This document shows, piece by piece, positions 1 to 11,160 of a stretch of DNA of 64,000 bases (within the stretch, counting starts at the first letter, position 1; every line of letters starts with the position of its first letter). The notes beneath the pieces were generated by a model. That model had not been told where the DNA came from, did not search any database, and was given only the letters and a program-made list of their open reading frames with translations. The position numbers and the translations under genes were made by a program. The stretch is taken from the NCBI GenBank assembly GCA_028386065.3, contig JAKUCV010007733.1, positions 1 through 64,000 of the forward strand, in the 5' to 3' direction. The stretch comes from Turnera subulata (taxonomy: Eukaryota > Streptophyta > Magnoliopsida > Malpighiales > Passifloraceae).

Positions 1-199
1 AACTATATCAACAAGGTGCACCTACCTTTTCGGTGCTCATTCTAGAAAAACTCCAAAGTTAAACGTGCTTGACTTGGAGCAATTCTAGGATGGGTGACCT
101 CCTGGGAAGTTTTCCCCGGAAACGTGCGAGTGAGGACAAAGCATGTTGGAAAGGTCCCGTGTTGGTCTGTAGTGACAGTCGACAAGCCGGGACGTTACA
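1..199 (+). mobile_element. Cassandra-type TRIM LTR, right-hand end (left end outside window)
   Basis: The stretch ends in GACGTTACA at 199. It is the near-exact counterpart, in opposite orientation, of the fully bounded solo LTR at 45186-45672. It carries a 5S-rRNA-like segment, the hallmark of Cassandra terminal-repeat retrotransposons in miniature. At 200 the sequence switches directly into Athila coding sequence, so it is an insertion. The left end and the left TSD lie outside the window, so whether it is a solo LTR or half of an element cannot be seen. Confidence 0.8.
50..112 (+). promoter_or_regulatory. 5S-rRNA-like pol III internal promoter inside the LTR
   Basis: The segment matches the 3' half of plant 5S rRNA. 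A box-A-like AGTTAAACGTGC is followed by the intermediate element and a near-perfect box C, TAGGATGGGTGACCTCCTGG at 86-105. In Cassandra elements such sequences can bind TFIIIA and TFIIIC. Transcription here is not shown. The G to A change in box A (AAGCGTGC to AAACGTGC) fits CpG decay. Confidence 0.8.
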
Positions 200-391
200 A
201 AATTCCTTAAGGATATTCTGACGAAGAAAAGAACTATTGATGACATTGAGACTGTAGCCATGACAGCCAAGGGGAGTGATCTCATTCAACACCATCTACC
301 CAGGAAATGTTCAGACCCGGGAAGCTTCACAATTCCCTGCAACATCTGGGACAAGAAGATTGAGGGAGCCCTATATGATCTCGGCTGTCTC
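200..391 (+). pseudogene. Athila protease, N-terminal fragment
   Basis: The reading frame parallels the protease-domain start in element C (45690-45890) and in B. It reaches the catalytic aspartate motif Asp-Leu-Gly near 379-387. An internal deletion then jumps to the linker before RT, removing the rest of the protease. The fragment begins immediately after the Cassandra-type LTR, which interrupts the gag-protease junction. Confidence 0.7.
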
Positions 392-1979
392 TGAGCCTAT
401 CCCTGATGCTGTTTCAGAGCCTGTCACCAGTATCCGCTAGACCAGAACTTGCGAAAAAGGCACCAAGGGTAAAAATGAAACCTCTACCACCGAACCTCAG
501 GTATATCTACTTAGACCCTGAAGCCTCTTCATTTCCCATTATTATTGGAGCTCACCTTTCACAGGAGGAAGAAGAAAAAGTACGCACTGTGGTCAATAAG
601 CACCAGAAAGCAATAGCCTACACCATTGATGATCTCACAGGTAGACCTGGCAAAACGGGTATTGACACGACAACCCGACACGAACCCGACACGAAATTAG
701 CAGGTATAGGTCAGAGATTTTCAACCCTTTAGTTAAATGGGTCGACCCGACACGACACGAAAATTAGCAGGTCAGGTCGCGGGTTGACCCGCCAACCCGA
801 TAGGTACCTGTTTACGACCCGATTATATTTAGAGTATAGATATTTTACTGATTTAATATAAGACTTATTCAATATTTAAGCCTAAAATTAGTAAACTTGT
901 CTAAAAATATTTCTATAAATGCTTTAAAATATTACTATAATATGATTTTACAATTTATAATTTTATTTAATATATGAAAAAATCTAATTATATGCCTATT
1001 TGCTCAAAAAATACAATTACTTGAGCAAAATAGAAAAATTTCAAACTAATTTTTAGGCTTGTTACACTTAATAGGTAACCCGCGGGTCAACCCGAACCCG
1101 ACACGATAATAAACTGGTTGGACACGACACGACACGATTATTAAATGGGTCGGGTCAGGTTGAAGATTTAGAACCCGATTACCTGTTCAACCCGACACGA
1201 ACACGACACGACAACACGAATTGCCAGGTCTACTCACAGGTATCAGCCCTAATCTCTGCATGCATCGTATTCTTTTAGAAGAAGGCAGCAAACCCAAAAT
1301 AGAACCACAAAGAAGATTAAATGAAAACCTGAAAAAAGTGGTTAAAAAGGAAATCTTGAAACTATTAGATGCTGGGATAATTTATCCAATTTCAGATAGT
1401 TCTTGGGTTAGTTCCGTGCATGTAGTTCCTAAGAAAGGGGGGATAACAATTGTGAAAAATGAAAAGGAAGAACTCATACCAACTAGGACTGTCACGGGTT
1501 GGAGAATGTGCATAGACTATACGAAGCTAAATAAAGCCACTAGAAAGGATCATTTCCCTTTGCCATTCATTGACCAAATGTTAGAAAGACTTGCCAAGCA
1601 TACGCACTTTTGCTACTTGGATGGATACTCTGGATTCTTCCAGATTCCAATCCACCCAAGTGATCAGGAAAAAATCACATTTACATGCCCTTATGGAACA
1701 TTTGCATATAGGCGCATGCCATTCGGCCTGTGCAACGCCCCTGCCACTTTTCAGCATTGCATGATGGCCATATTTCACGACCTGATAGAGCATATAATGG
1801 AGGTATTCATGGATGATTTCTCTGTCTATGGTACTTCTTTTGATATTTGTTTGGCTAACCTTGAAACAGTGCTAGCACGGTGTGAGGCTGTTAACCTCGT
1901 TCTCAACTGGGAAAAATGCCATTTCATGGTGACTGAAGAAATTGTCCTCTTGCACAAGATTTCAGGGTGTGGAATTTAG
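392..1979 (+). pseudogene. pol: Athila pol: linker and reverse transcriptase
   Basis: A pre-RT linker (about 406-641) is split from the RT by a hAT MITE at 642-1232; coding resumes at 1241. The RT core shows the usual ordered blocks: the primer-grip-side block with Cys-Ile-Asp-Tyr, the Tyr-Arg-Arg-Met-Pro-Phe-Gly-Leu-Cys-Asn block, and the catalytic FMDD variant of YMDD at about 1806-1817. Family members copy genomic RNA to cDNA in cytoplasmic particles. The frame ends at a TAG (1977-1979) exactly where relatives continue into the connection domain, so this is a nonsense mutation and not a natural terminus. Confidence 0.88.
642..1232. mobile_element. Non-autonomous hAT element (MITE), 591 bp
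   Basis: It has terminal inverted repeats starting TAGACCTGGCAA and ending TTGCCAGGTCTA. It is flanked by a perfect 8-bp duplication CTCACAGG (634-641 and 1233-1240), the TSD length of hAT transposases. It interrupts Athila pol. The interior has no ORF: an AT-rich core is flanked by GC-rich arms built from repeated GACCCGACACGACACGA-like words. Confidence 0.9.
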
Positions 1980-2870
1980 GTAGACCAAGCCAAAATTGAT
2001 ATAATTGAAAAACTTCGACCTCCTAACTCTGTTAAGGCAATTCGAGCTTTTCTTGGTCATACAGAATTTTATAGGCGCTTTATTAAGGACTTCTCAAAGA
2101 TTGCAAAACCTTTAACGAATCTCCTTAGTAAGGACGCCAAATTTGTATTTGATGAATCTTGTTCAGATGCTTTCCACAGGATCAAAACCGCATTGACCAC
2201 ATCCCCAATCATTCAGCCCTCGGACTGGACCCAGCCTTTTGAGATCATGTGTGATGCCAGTGACCATACTGTAGGGGCAGTGCTTGGACAAAGGGAGGAC
2301 AACAAACTCCACGCCATCTACTACGCCAGCCGTACTCTGGATGAGGCACAAGTCAATTACACCACAACTGAGAAGGAACTCTTGGCAGTAGTCTTTGCCA
2401 TTGGAAAATTTTGAGCATACCTGCTGGGTTCCAAGGTCATTATTCACACTGACCACTCAGCCCTAAAGTACTTGCTAACAAAGAAGGAAACCAAGCCGAG
2501 ACTTCTGAGGTGGATCCTCCAACTCTAGAAGTTCGACTTGGAAATTCGGGTCAAAAAGGGTACAAAAAATGTAGTAGCTGACCACCTATCCAGACTACCC
2601 CTAGAGCACATTGCAAGAGAGGACATGTCCATTAATGGCCATCTCCTAGATGACAGCCTCATCGCAACCATTCACAGTGTCACTCACAGGCTCATGCCGT
2701 GGTATGCAGAAATTGTTAATTTCCTAGCCTGTGGAGCACTTCCACCTGACCTGAGTTATGCTCAGAGGAAGAAGTTCTTCTCCGACATAAAGAACTACCT
2801 CTGGGATGAGCTCCTACTGTTTAGAAGGTGTGGAGATGGGACTGTCTGAAGATGCATTCCTGAAGAAGAA
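1980..2870 (+). pseudogene. pol: Athila pol: connection and RNase H domains
   Basis: Reading continues in frame after the TAG. It shows a connection segment, then an RNase H domain with its first Asp in a CDASD-type motif near 2250, a TTEKELLAVV block near 2365-2400, and a [15 protein letters not shown] block near 2445-2475. Stops lie at 2412-2414 (TGA), 2526-2528 (TAG) and 2847-2849 (TGA). The domain normally removes the RNA strand of the hybrid. At least the TGA codons sit where CGA is expected, which suggests deamination of methylated CpG. Confidence 0.85.
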
Positions 2871-3984
2871 GTGGCACAGGTCCTGCACAGTTGCCATAAT
2901 GCACAGTATGGAGGAAACCATGGTGCAACCAGAACAGCCTCCAAGGTCTTACAAGTTGGCCTATATTGGCCTACTTTGTTCAAAGATGCACGCAACTGGG
3001 TGATAGCTTGCAAGGAATGCCAACAGATAGGGATTCTCTCAAGGAGGCAAGGAATGCCACAATAGGGCATCTTGGAGGTGGAGTTGTTTGATGTTTGGGG
3101 GATTGATTTCATGGAACCATTCCCAAGCTCATTCGGAAAAACTACATCTTGGTAGCAGTTGATTATGTTTCCAAATGGGTTGAGGCGATTGCCTCCCCAA
3201 CTAATGATGCCAGGGTAGTAACACGGTTCTTGAAGAAAAATATCTTCACTTGATTTGGCACCCTAAGAGCCATAATCAGTGATGGAGGTACCCATTTATG
3301 TAACAAACAGTTTGAAGCTCTCCTAAGGAAGTATGGAATCAAACACAAGGTGGTCACTCCTTACCATCCTCAGACAAGTGGCCAAGTCGAGGTGCCAAAT
3401 AAAGAGATCAAGCAAATTTTGGAGAAGACAGTGGGACCATCGCGCAAGGATTGGGCAGTGAAGCGTGATGTTGCTCTTTGGGCATACCGCACAGCCTACA
3501 AAGCACCCATAGGCACTACTCCATGTCGCCTCGTCTTTGGAAAATCTTGCCACCTACCTGTGGAACTTGAGCACAAGGCGTATTGGTCCATTAAGGCTCT
3601 AAACTTTGATACAAAGGCCGTGGGAGAGCAAAGGCTGTTGCAACTCAATGAGTTCGACGAGTAAGGCTGGAAGCATATGAGAATGCCAAGCTATACAAGG
3701 AAAAGACAAAGAAGTGGCATGACAATAGGATCCAGCCCAAGCAATTCAAGGAAGGGGACCAAGTTCTACTTTACAACTCTCGCATGAAGCTATTCCCTGG
3801 AAAGTTTCAGTCAAGATGGTCTGGACCTTTCACTGTGTCACACTGTTACCCACATGGTGCCGTCGAAATCTACAATAAACAGACACATCCATTTAAGGTG
3901 AATGGACACAGGCTAAAGTTGTATCACAAAAGAACCCTAGAGTATCAGGAGACTCAATTGCTCTATGATCCACCTCCCAACTAG
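2871..3984 (+). pseudogene. pol: Athila pol: integrase with GPF-type C-terminus
   Basis: An HHCC zinc-binding module lies at about 2880-3030. The catalytic core has its Asp in a WGIDF motif near 3100, the second Asp in ISDGG near 3277, and a Glu exactly 35 residues later, a perfect D-35-E spacing. A C-terminal module at 3784-3984 carries a Trp-Ser-Gly-Pro-Phe-Thr-Val motif and an RLK-x-Y end. Breaks are a TAG at 3063-3065, a frameshift between about 3100 and 3150, a TGA at 3251-3253, and a 1-bp deletion near 3661 that creates TAA. No chromodomain is seen. Confidence 0.88.
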
Positions 3985-4060
3985 CAAAATGGGGAGGTGT
4001 CCAGCTAAAAGACGTAAAAGAAGCACCACTTGGGCAACCTCGAAGTGTGGTAATTTTAAA
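3985..4060 (+). other. Conserved post-pol motif with hairpin potential
   Basis: A block starting GTCCAGCTAAAAGACGTAAA follows the pol stop. The same block occurs in B (29171-29225, minus), C (46694-46750) and G (61873-61921). It is followed by a short inverted repeat, here CACTT at 4027-4031 pairing with AAGTG at 4043-4047. The position just after the last pol codon is identical in all four elements. Confidence 0.6.
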
Positions 4061-4814
4061 TTTTCTTTCCTTTACTTTCTTTCAAGTTTGTTTTGTTTTT
4101 TCCTTTGCGTGTTTTCTTTTGTTTATATTAGCAAATTTGAGGAAAGGAATCATCAAGACAGAAATTCATCAGGGAAGTTCCTCTATACCCTTTTAAATTG
4201 CCAGCTTCAACAAATTTTTGCAAAAAGGAGTATTTTGACACTACACAGGCTCACCACAGCCCCATCACAGGCTGAGCCTGTGTAGAACTTTCACACTAAT
4301 CTAACAACTCAATTAGACGATTTCTCGCACTTAGGGGATAATTAATGATAGGGAGCCGAACAAAACGATAGGGGTAGAGTCTTGCTGAATATAGGAAACA
4401 AATTTTTCCTTGTAAACAATGTCAATACCGAGGCACAGCCTGTGGCCCTGTAGTCACAAACAGGCTCAGCCTGTTTCGGCTACAGTTCCCAGCGCAAAAA
4501 GAGGAATTGGAAAATTTGTCTCACACGCTAAAAATCTGCCCAACACAATTATATCCCCCTTACCCACGTGTCATTCATGCGAATAGACACAACTCAAATT
4601 CTGAAAAAGGGGGCACACATACATATGAATGGGCGGCAACAATCATTACCCAACAGACCTAACTCTTCACTTTCCCACCCCTTCACCATCCCTCACTCCT
4701 ATTCATTGGCTTTAAAAAGAAAAACCCTGCTCTTACCTTTTCACTTCATCTTCTTCCTTTCGCCAACCCACTGCTTCAAACCCCAAAACACCAAAAATTG
4801 CTCCCTTCACCATC
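4061..4814 (+). other. Gap between pol and env-like ORF, promoter-like
   Basis: There is no ORF of note. Two perfect family-1 dyads lie here (4266-4282 and 4458-4476). Nearer the ORF are a G-box CACGTG (4565-4570), an ATTGG (4705-4709), a TATA-like TTTAAAAAG (4711-4719) and a pyrimidine-rich stretch, about 100 bp before the ATG at 4815. This resembles a plant core promoter. Splicing from the genomic RNA is the alternative route for expression. Confidence 0.4.
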
Positions 4815-6250
4815 ATGGCCGGCGGCAAAAAAAACACCTCACCCACGACCCCTCCTTCTTCCCTAACCCGACCTAACCCTAATCTCCCGCCCCTCAACCC
4901 CACTGGAACCTACACCATCAACCGCCCCCTCTTCCAATTCATCCAACGCAACCTACCCATAAATCCCCCACCACTGCAACTACACCCAGACCTACTTCCC
5001 CTCCAAATCCTCATCAGCGAATTCGCTACAAAATGCCCAACCCCCACCCCTTCTTGCCCTGCCTGCACCACCCACAGAACCTACTGACACCACACCCTAC
5101 ACCTCTGAAACCATCACCCCCCTATACACACCACCCCACTCGCCCATTACACCCGCCGCCCTCGTACCCCACTGACAAGCCCAGGCGACGGGATCGACCT
5201 AAACTTTGACCCTCCTCTGGAAACTGAAACCACCACCCCCACTGAAGTGCGCCCTAAAAAGTGCACCGCCGTCCCCAAATCCGAGATAATCGACATGACG
5301 GTGGACATACCCCCAGAACCATCCACTGCCGCCACCACCACAACCACCCCAACCTGCCCCACCAAACGTCCTCGTACACACTCCGCCACCTCTAAATACA
5401 AAACCACCGCCACGGCTAGCCCATCCTGCACCTCACCCCTAGTCCAGGAGAAGATGAAGAGGAATAAAGGGAAGGCGAGGAGGAAGAAGCCAGCCTCGAG
5501 GAAGATGAACAGGCCGAACCAGAGGCAGACATCCAGCCATTCGTTTTCTACGCAGTGGGAGCCGACCATCGAAAGGCCTGGGTAAGCAGAAGGCTCCACA
5601 TGAAAGCCCTTCGGCATATCGGCCTCCGTAACAGCATCAGACAGTTGCTTCTACCGGTTGGGTGGTTGAACTTTGCCACACTGGAGAGAACACTTACGAG
5701 GACCTCACCCGCGAGTTCTTTTCTTCCCTTTCCTTTCAACCACCCACCCCACGCCAGGATGGCATTGCAAGGTTCCGATTGGGCAATGAGAACTAAGTCC
5801 TCACAGTCGCCTAGTTCAACCCAATTTTTGGGCTGAGCAACGAGGGACACCAGAAAAGGCCTGACAACTTTGACACCGAGACGTTCTGGGGGGAAATTCC
5901 AAACACACCAGGCTACAACTCCTCCTCCAGCAGCGCCACATCTTTCCATCGTCGCAGCCTCTGAGTCATCCAATACTTCCTGGCACAGAGCATATATGAT
6001 AGGAACCGAAGTTGCCTGACAGTACAAACCGAGGAGCTTTTCATCCTCTACTACATGGTTCACAGACAGCCCCTCAACACAGGTTGTTTTATTCTCTGCC
6101 GATTCTACACACAACGTTAGGCATAGTACCTTCCAGGTGCGGGAATATTCAAAGCATTGGCACGGCACTTTGGTATCCCTCTCAATCAATTCCAGGAAGT
6201 TGAGGGAATGGTTTGGAATGACGACACCATTCTGAACCGCCTCAACCTTC
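4815..6250 (+). pseudogene. Post-pol env-like ORF of the ATHILA family, decayed
   Basis: It starts at ATG 4815 with a Pro/Thr-rich N-terminus. A charged Lys/Glu-rich segment follows (about 5430-5520). A globular domain lies at about 5550-6230, whose reading (in alternating frames) resembles the conserved ATHILA ORF domain found downstream of pol in Athila elements and sometimes called env-like. Several frameshifts and stops prevent translation as one product. No signal peptide or convincing membrane segment is seen in the parts that can be read, so an envelope role is not supported by this copy. Confidence 0.6.
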
Positions 6251-6837
6251 CCCTCCCACAGCCTGAGGAATAGGCTGAGGAAAAAAATGCAGCAGAACCA
6301 CCTGAGGAATAGGCTGTAGGAATAAATGCAGCACAGGCCAAGGCACAGCCTCAGACACAGGCCCAGAACAACCAGGGCCAGCAGCAGCCAGAAGAAGCAC
6401 CTCCATCCGCCCCACAGCCTCAGGCATAGGCCCAAGCTGTTACCCGGGACCATTTGGTGGATATCCTGGAGCAAATGCAGAATTGGATTGGTCAACAGAT
6501 CATTCCAATCCTCCAAAACCAAAACTGCCTACAAGAGACACTCAATGCTCAAGGGGAACGTCAGCAGCGCCTCCAGGAGAGCATTTCTGCCCAACAGATC
6601 TGCCTCACAGGCTCAATGGGGGAAATGTGCACTAGCATCACTCGGGGCATCGCAGAACTGAGGAGGAATGGTGAGACAGAGGCCCGTGTCATATGAGAAT
6701 TCCATAACCAATACACGAGCCAACAAGTCCAATTGACCGAAACCCTCACCAACCTCCTCAACATGGCAAGGGCACTGACTAGGGCGCCGCCAGCATCACC
6801 TCAACCACCATCCAGGAAGAAACGGCACAGGAACTAA
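6251..6837 (+). pseudogene. Gln-rich and coiled-coil tail of env-like ORF
   Basis: The segment begins with Gln/Pro/Ala-rich repeats made from degenerate CAGCCTSAGG and CACAGGC words (6251-6430). A helical stretch rich in Gln, Leu, Ile and Glu follows (about 6454-6770), probably a coiled coil. The terminus is basic, ending at TAA 6835-6837. Stops at about 6697 and within the repeats interrupt it. The repetitive head looks like in-frame expansion of the family-1 dyad word. Function is unknown. Confidence 0.5.
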
Positions 6838-8266
6838 CTTTCATCCGATCCTGCAGCACCTTATAACCTTGTCTAGGATAACTCAACCTCACTACACATA
6901 GCTTGACTTTCAGTTTGGGTTGTTTTTGTGTGAATATAGCTTAGACTAGAACTGTTATCTTTTGTTTTTCTATTTAGGCAGTGTGTTTCTATTATTTGTT
7001 TGACTTTGTTCTTGCACCCTGTTTTTGTTTTGTTTCTGCAATGAGGACACTGCAAGTTTTTCAGTTTGGGGTATTTTAGGGTGCAATTATGCTATGGACT
7101 TTCTAGTGTTCAAGTAATGCAATTTTGTTTTTTTTATCTATTTTCACTTTGTTTCTCCCAATGTGAGCCTGTCCTTATATTTATGCACTCTCTCCTGTTC
7201 CATTTAAATTCTGCTCAAGACCATAATCTTATGACTTGTCTTATTTTTTTCCAAAACAGAACAAGAATAATCAAGCAACTGCATTCCATGAACTTTGTCG
7301 AAAGAAGGACCATGTTAAGGAATTTTTCTAAACAAACAGGCTCAACCTGTTTACCTTAGAACAAGCCATTACTTTTGTCAAGGCGAAATTTAAGCAAAGT
7401 CTACAAGCAAGGAAAGGATCTAGGCCATCTTTTGCACGCCAAACAGACTACACCAACCCGTACCTCACTCAAACCCTTGCAAACCCATTTGAGCCAATCA
7501 AGATGGCCCCAATTTTATTCAATTACCCTGCACAGTCCGCCCACCACCATTTGCAGCCATAAGCAGGGGCCATCAGTGTCTAAGGGCATAAAACTCCTTC
7601 AAACAGCCATAAAGAAAGGAAGGAAGGACAAGGGCAACATCTGTAAAATCATACTCCACCAAGGAACACAAATCCAATCCATCTGTTGGAATAAGTGGTT
7701 ACATCAAGAATGGCTGAAGTATTGGGACACAGTTACTGAACCGCGTGAGACAACAGAAAATACAAGGTCAAATAGCCTCTACACTATCTCTTGCTGTTCA
7801 TAAACAAAAACAAAAGAAATCGAGTTCTCAAGCCATTGAACCTTGCAAAAACCATCCACCCTTCTTTGACAACCCTCACCCTGCCTCAATACAACACGAA
7901 TAAGTCCTAGTGATCCTAACTTGATGACTTATGCACATTAGTGGAGACAAGAGGTAATGGGTCTGCATATGAGGTATTGTTTTCCACATTTCAATCTTTA
8001 ACTGAATCCCTCGAATGACAGAAGGAATGGAGGCCAGTTGCGAAATTATTCCTGTGATTTTTATGATAAAAACTACTGACAAGGAATTTGGTTAGAATCG
8101 AATGCAATTTGAAAAAAATAAGAGGATGCTTAAATTGGGACATCAAAAGGGAGAAACCTAGTGAAAATCTGATGCTTTGAAATTGTCTTTACTTTCTTTC
8201 AAATTCATGCCTTCTTTTCTCTTCTGTTTGCTTGAGGACAGGCAAAATCTTTAGTTTGGGGTATTT
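6838..8266 (+). other. Athila A 3' noncoding region with duplicated PPT-like boxes
   Basis: No conserved ORF is seen. It contains GAGGACACTGCAAG, then AGTTTGGGGTATTTT at 7063-7077. A second GAGGACAGGCAAAATC, then AGTTTGGGGTATTT at 8253-8266, directly abuts the 3' LTR and is the functional-type polypurine tract. A perfect family-1 dyad lies at 7334-7352, apart from one mismatch. Homologous regions occur in B (27320-29160) and C (46750-48558). Confidence 0.6.
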
Positions 8267-10369
8267 TGATGCACATGAAATATGCATAGTTTTGGGCATG
8301 ATTTTAGATGTATTTTACTCTCAATTTATCATGATTATATGCCCTTACTTTGCATTATTTCATCATATTCTCCTAAATTCCATCCCTTACTGTATGATTA
8401 GTGATTCCAGGTGCATTTTCAAGAATGTTTGTTGATTTTATTGGAGAATTCGAAGAAACAGCCTCTGGCATAGCATGAGCCTGTTTCGAGGCTGTTGTTC
8501 ATTGCAAAATCAGTGAAAGGCCACGAATCCCCCTCCACCCACGAGTTATCCACTGGATTTCACCTCCTTCGCCTTGATCCACGAAGCCATCATGCCACCC
8601 CATCAATCTAAAAAAGAACTGAATTCAATTGCACAGAGAAATGGGAAAAAATTGCATACAGCCTTAGGCACAGGCCTACCACAGGCTAAGCCTGTGGAAT
8701 CTGCAGATGACCAGAACGTGAAGACAAGAATATTAAACTCAGCCACTTGCAGAGCTTCACCACTTGCAGAACTTTCATCTCTGCAATCATGACCTGAGCG
8801 ACTCAGAAGACTTTAAGAATGAGAAGAGGGGATAATCATCACACCCAAATAATTTAACAATAAAAGAACCATTATCCTCCCCCTAAGTCTTCTAAAATCT
8901 GCAGATTTGCAGATTTCACCCATTCGGCACACCTTCCATGGTGCCTTATCTCGAGAAGCAAGATCGGCAACTGATGCTCAACTTGCCCAACTGTCATACC
9001 TTCCAGCATGTGGGAGAAGAGAGAAGATGAGGATCTGGGCATATAAAAGAGAAGAAGGAAGGAAGAAGAACCATCGAAGAACCCATCGATCAAATACTGT
9101 AAACTTGCAGAAGTTTTTGGAACAAAAAGGGTTCAAGGGGAAACACGATTCTGCAGCCTTTTCTGGGCAGAAATCCTGTTGTCTCTGACCTCCAGATTTG
9201 TTTCAGTTCTTACGCCAACCATTATCCTCATTTCTTTTGTAATTTCGATTATGAATTAAACAACCCCTCTTAGGTTGAAGGGGTGAAGCATGTTTCTGTT
9301 TTAAGTGCAATAAATTGCTCTTCTTATGTTCTTAGCCCGATTTTCTTGTTTGGTTGTTGGAAACTTGCTCCATGTTTGAGTCTTGATCAAACCCACACAT
9401 GATTATAGGTAGTTAGGTGAAGGACCGAAAGAAGAAACCATAGTTGCTAGAACAACAACAACCAACACTTAGCTCTTAATTTTGAAATAAATTAGGAACT
9501 AATTGAGGAATTAGCCTCAACACCCACTCTTAATCCCCTTGGTTTGACTGATGCGAAAGCATTAGGATGAGTGAAAATCTTGGGAGGAACCCGTGAGTGA
9601 AAACAAATGGGTTCAGTAAAGGTTGAGAGTGCCTCAAGAACTAATCTGTGTAATTGACCTTGTGTTCTCGACAGGCTCAACACTGTCTCAGCCTGTTGCA
9701 GCACAGTCAAGAAAATGACACCACTTTTAGTCTGATTCTTGATTAATTATTGAGTAGTCTATTTTTAATCTAGTAGCTGCTTGGTGAAGGACCCAAAGGA
9801 GAAGCCAAGTGAGCTTGACCAACAATAGTCAGCCTTCACTCCCTAGCCGTTCGAAAGAAGATAGGGAGAGACTGTGGGTAATTAGCACCAAACTTCACTT
9901 CTAAGTAGATGTCTACTCTAGTGACAAGCGGTAGATGGAAGCTTAGGGAACTATCAATAAGATCGAAAGCCGTTGGTAGTACATTAGGTTGGGAGCCCCT
10001 TCAAGACATCTTATTAAACACAGGGCGTCACACAGGCCCGGCCTGTGATGATGCTGTTGAGCAATTTAGAGCATAAAGGCAAGACATGTGAAATCCTTGG
10101 TGCCTAAGATTTCACCAAATCTGATCCCTACCTACTTCAACATTGCTATTACTTTTTATTCTCTTGCTTAATTTAATTTTCGATTGGTACTCATCCCATA
10201 ATTCTTTTTTGTTTAATTATTTCAAGCCTAATTTGTCTTAGGTAAGGAGTAACAGAGTCATCCCAGTCCCTGTGGATACGACCTTGATTGAGTACTACAA
10301 CTACCCTGTGCGCTTGCAGGATACACTCCAGACTCCACATCAGATTTGTTTCCACACAACAAACTATCA
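8267..10369 (+). repeat. 3' LTR of Athila A (2103 bp)
   Basis: It starts TGATGCACATGAAATATGC right after the PPT and ends AACTATCA at 10369. It aligns end to end with the LTRs of B and C. A TATA box lies at 9042-9048. Dyads occur at 8679-8697 and 10031-10047; the second has a doubly compensated stem (CACAGGCC/GGCCTGTG). The downstream end is homologous to the LTR ends of B and C just before their PBS. Confidence 0.85.
9042..9048 (+). promoter_or_regulatory. TATA box of Athila A LTR
   Basis: TATAAAA precedes a purine-rich stretch. Its place in the LTR matches TATATAAA at 42099-42106 and 49180-49187 in element C, so it is the likely U3/R core promoter. Confidence 0.6.
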
Positions 10370-10644
10370 CAAGGTATAAAATTATTCTTCAATTGTAGAA
10401 GATTTCTCCCCAACATGGATGGGTGCCTAACACCTTCCCATTCGTGACGAACCCCTGGGCCCAATATCTTTGGTTCGCTAATTTGTTGCCTTAAAAGGAA
10501 TTATTGGGATTCAAGAACAATTTTTCTCGAATTTTATCCTTTAATAAAATTTGGGTGGCGACTCCAAAGATAATGGTGTTGGTTAAGAAGGAGGTGTAAG
10601 GACTAGGTGAGGAGGCCCAAGTAATTTTGGATCGGGTCTTCACA
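10370..10644 (+). repeat. Tat-type LTR, 3' end fragment
   Basis: It contains the block seen in every Tat-type LTR end here: CCCCAACATGGATGGGTGCC, CCTAACACCTTCCC, and AAATTTGGGTGGCGACTCC. It ends at CTTCACA. The same block recurs at about 12570-12801, in 13141-13400 (minus), at about 14350-14600, 53110-53295 and 57255-57425. Confidence 0.7.
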
Positions 10645-10646
10645 GC

Positions 10647-10664
10647 TGGCGACTCTATTGAGGA
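10647..10664 (+). promoter_or_regulatory. Primer-binding site, tRNA-Arg type
   Basis: TGGCGACTCTATTGAGGA lies two bases after the LTR end. TGGCGACTC-type sites are typical of Tat/Ogre Ty3/gypsy elements. The mirrored site at 13121-13138 (minus) is TGGCGACTATGCTGGGGA. Confidence 0.7.
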
Positions 10665-11160
10665 CATAGAGGGTTTAAGAAACTTTGTGCAATCGTTGAA
10701 ATTTGTATGCCTTTTTACGTGTCATCATAAGTGCCTTGCATTCTTGATAATTGATGTGAAGCCCCAACCATAAGAGGGTGAGGGAATCCAAATCCGCTAT
10801 AATGCTTTCCTTAAGCGATAGTGGATTGAGTGAACCCGTTTCTCGATTGTTAGCAATGATGGGGATTAGTGGGCCTTGGACCTCATGCGATATCCATTAT
10901 CACAAGTGAGTAGGTCAAACTATTTCCTAGCGGCAAGCTTTAGCCCCTAACCACCTGCATACCCTGAGCATCTCATGCATAATGAATCAATAAGTGGTAC
11001 GTGCATTTGGGTGATTATTGTTGTGAATTCAAGTAAGTGTAAATGGAGTGCTCCCTTTCATTTGAACATATCCAAAAAAAACCAATAAAAAAAACGTGTG
11101 TCAAGAGATCCCTTGGGTACTCGAAATCTTCATACATGGCTTCCCCATTACTAGGACAAG

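Larger units (their letters stand above)
200..10369 (+). mobile_element. Athila-type Ty3/gypsy element A, family 1 (gag and 5' LTR outside window)
   Basis: In order it holds a protease fragment, RT, RNase H, integrase with a GPF-like C-terminus, a conserved post-pol motif, an env-like ORF, a long untranslated region and a 2.1-kb 3' LTR. The RT motif style, the post-pol ORF and the relationship to tRNA-Asp-primed copies B and C place it in the Athila clade. It is the only family-1 copy here that kept polymerase, so it represents the autonomous type. All ORFs are broken by stops and indels. It was inserted into a Tat-type LTR whose end resumes at 10370; the presumed 5-bp TSD CAAGG (10370-10374) cannot be checked on the left. 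Confidence 0.85.

Noticed and set aside
50..112. A genuine 5S rRNA gene
   Set aside because: Only part of 5S is present, with substitutions, and it lies inside an LTR with a defined end; the second copy has a TSD.
5548..6522. 324-codon minus-strand ORF opposite the env-like region
   Set aside because: It is a shadow of the plus-strand coding sequence; Leu/Cys/Trp-rich with no domain.
4815..6837. A true viral envelope gene
   Set aside because: No signal peptide or transmembrane segment is convincing in the broken frames; the ATHILA-type domain is the better description.
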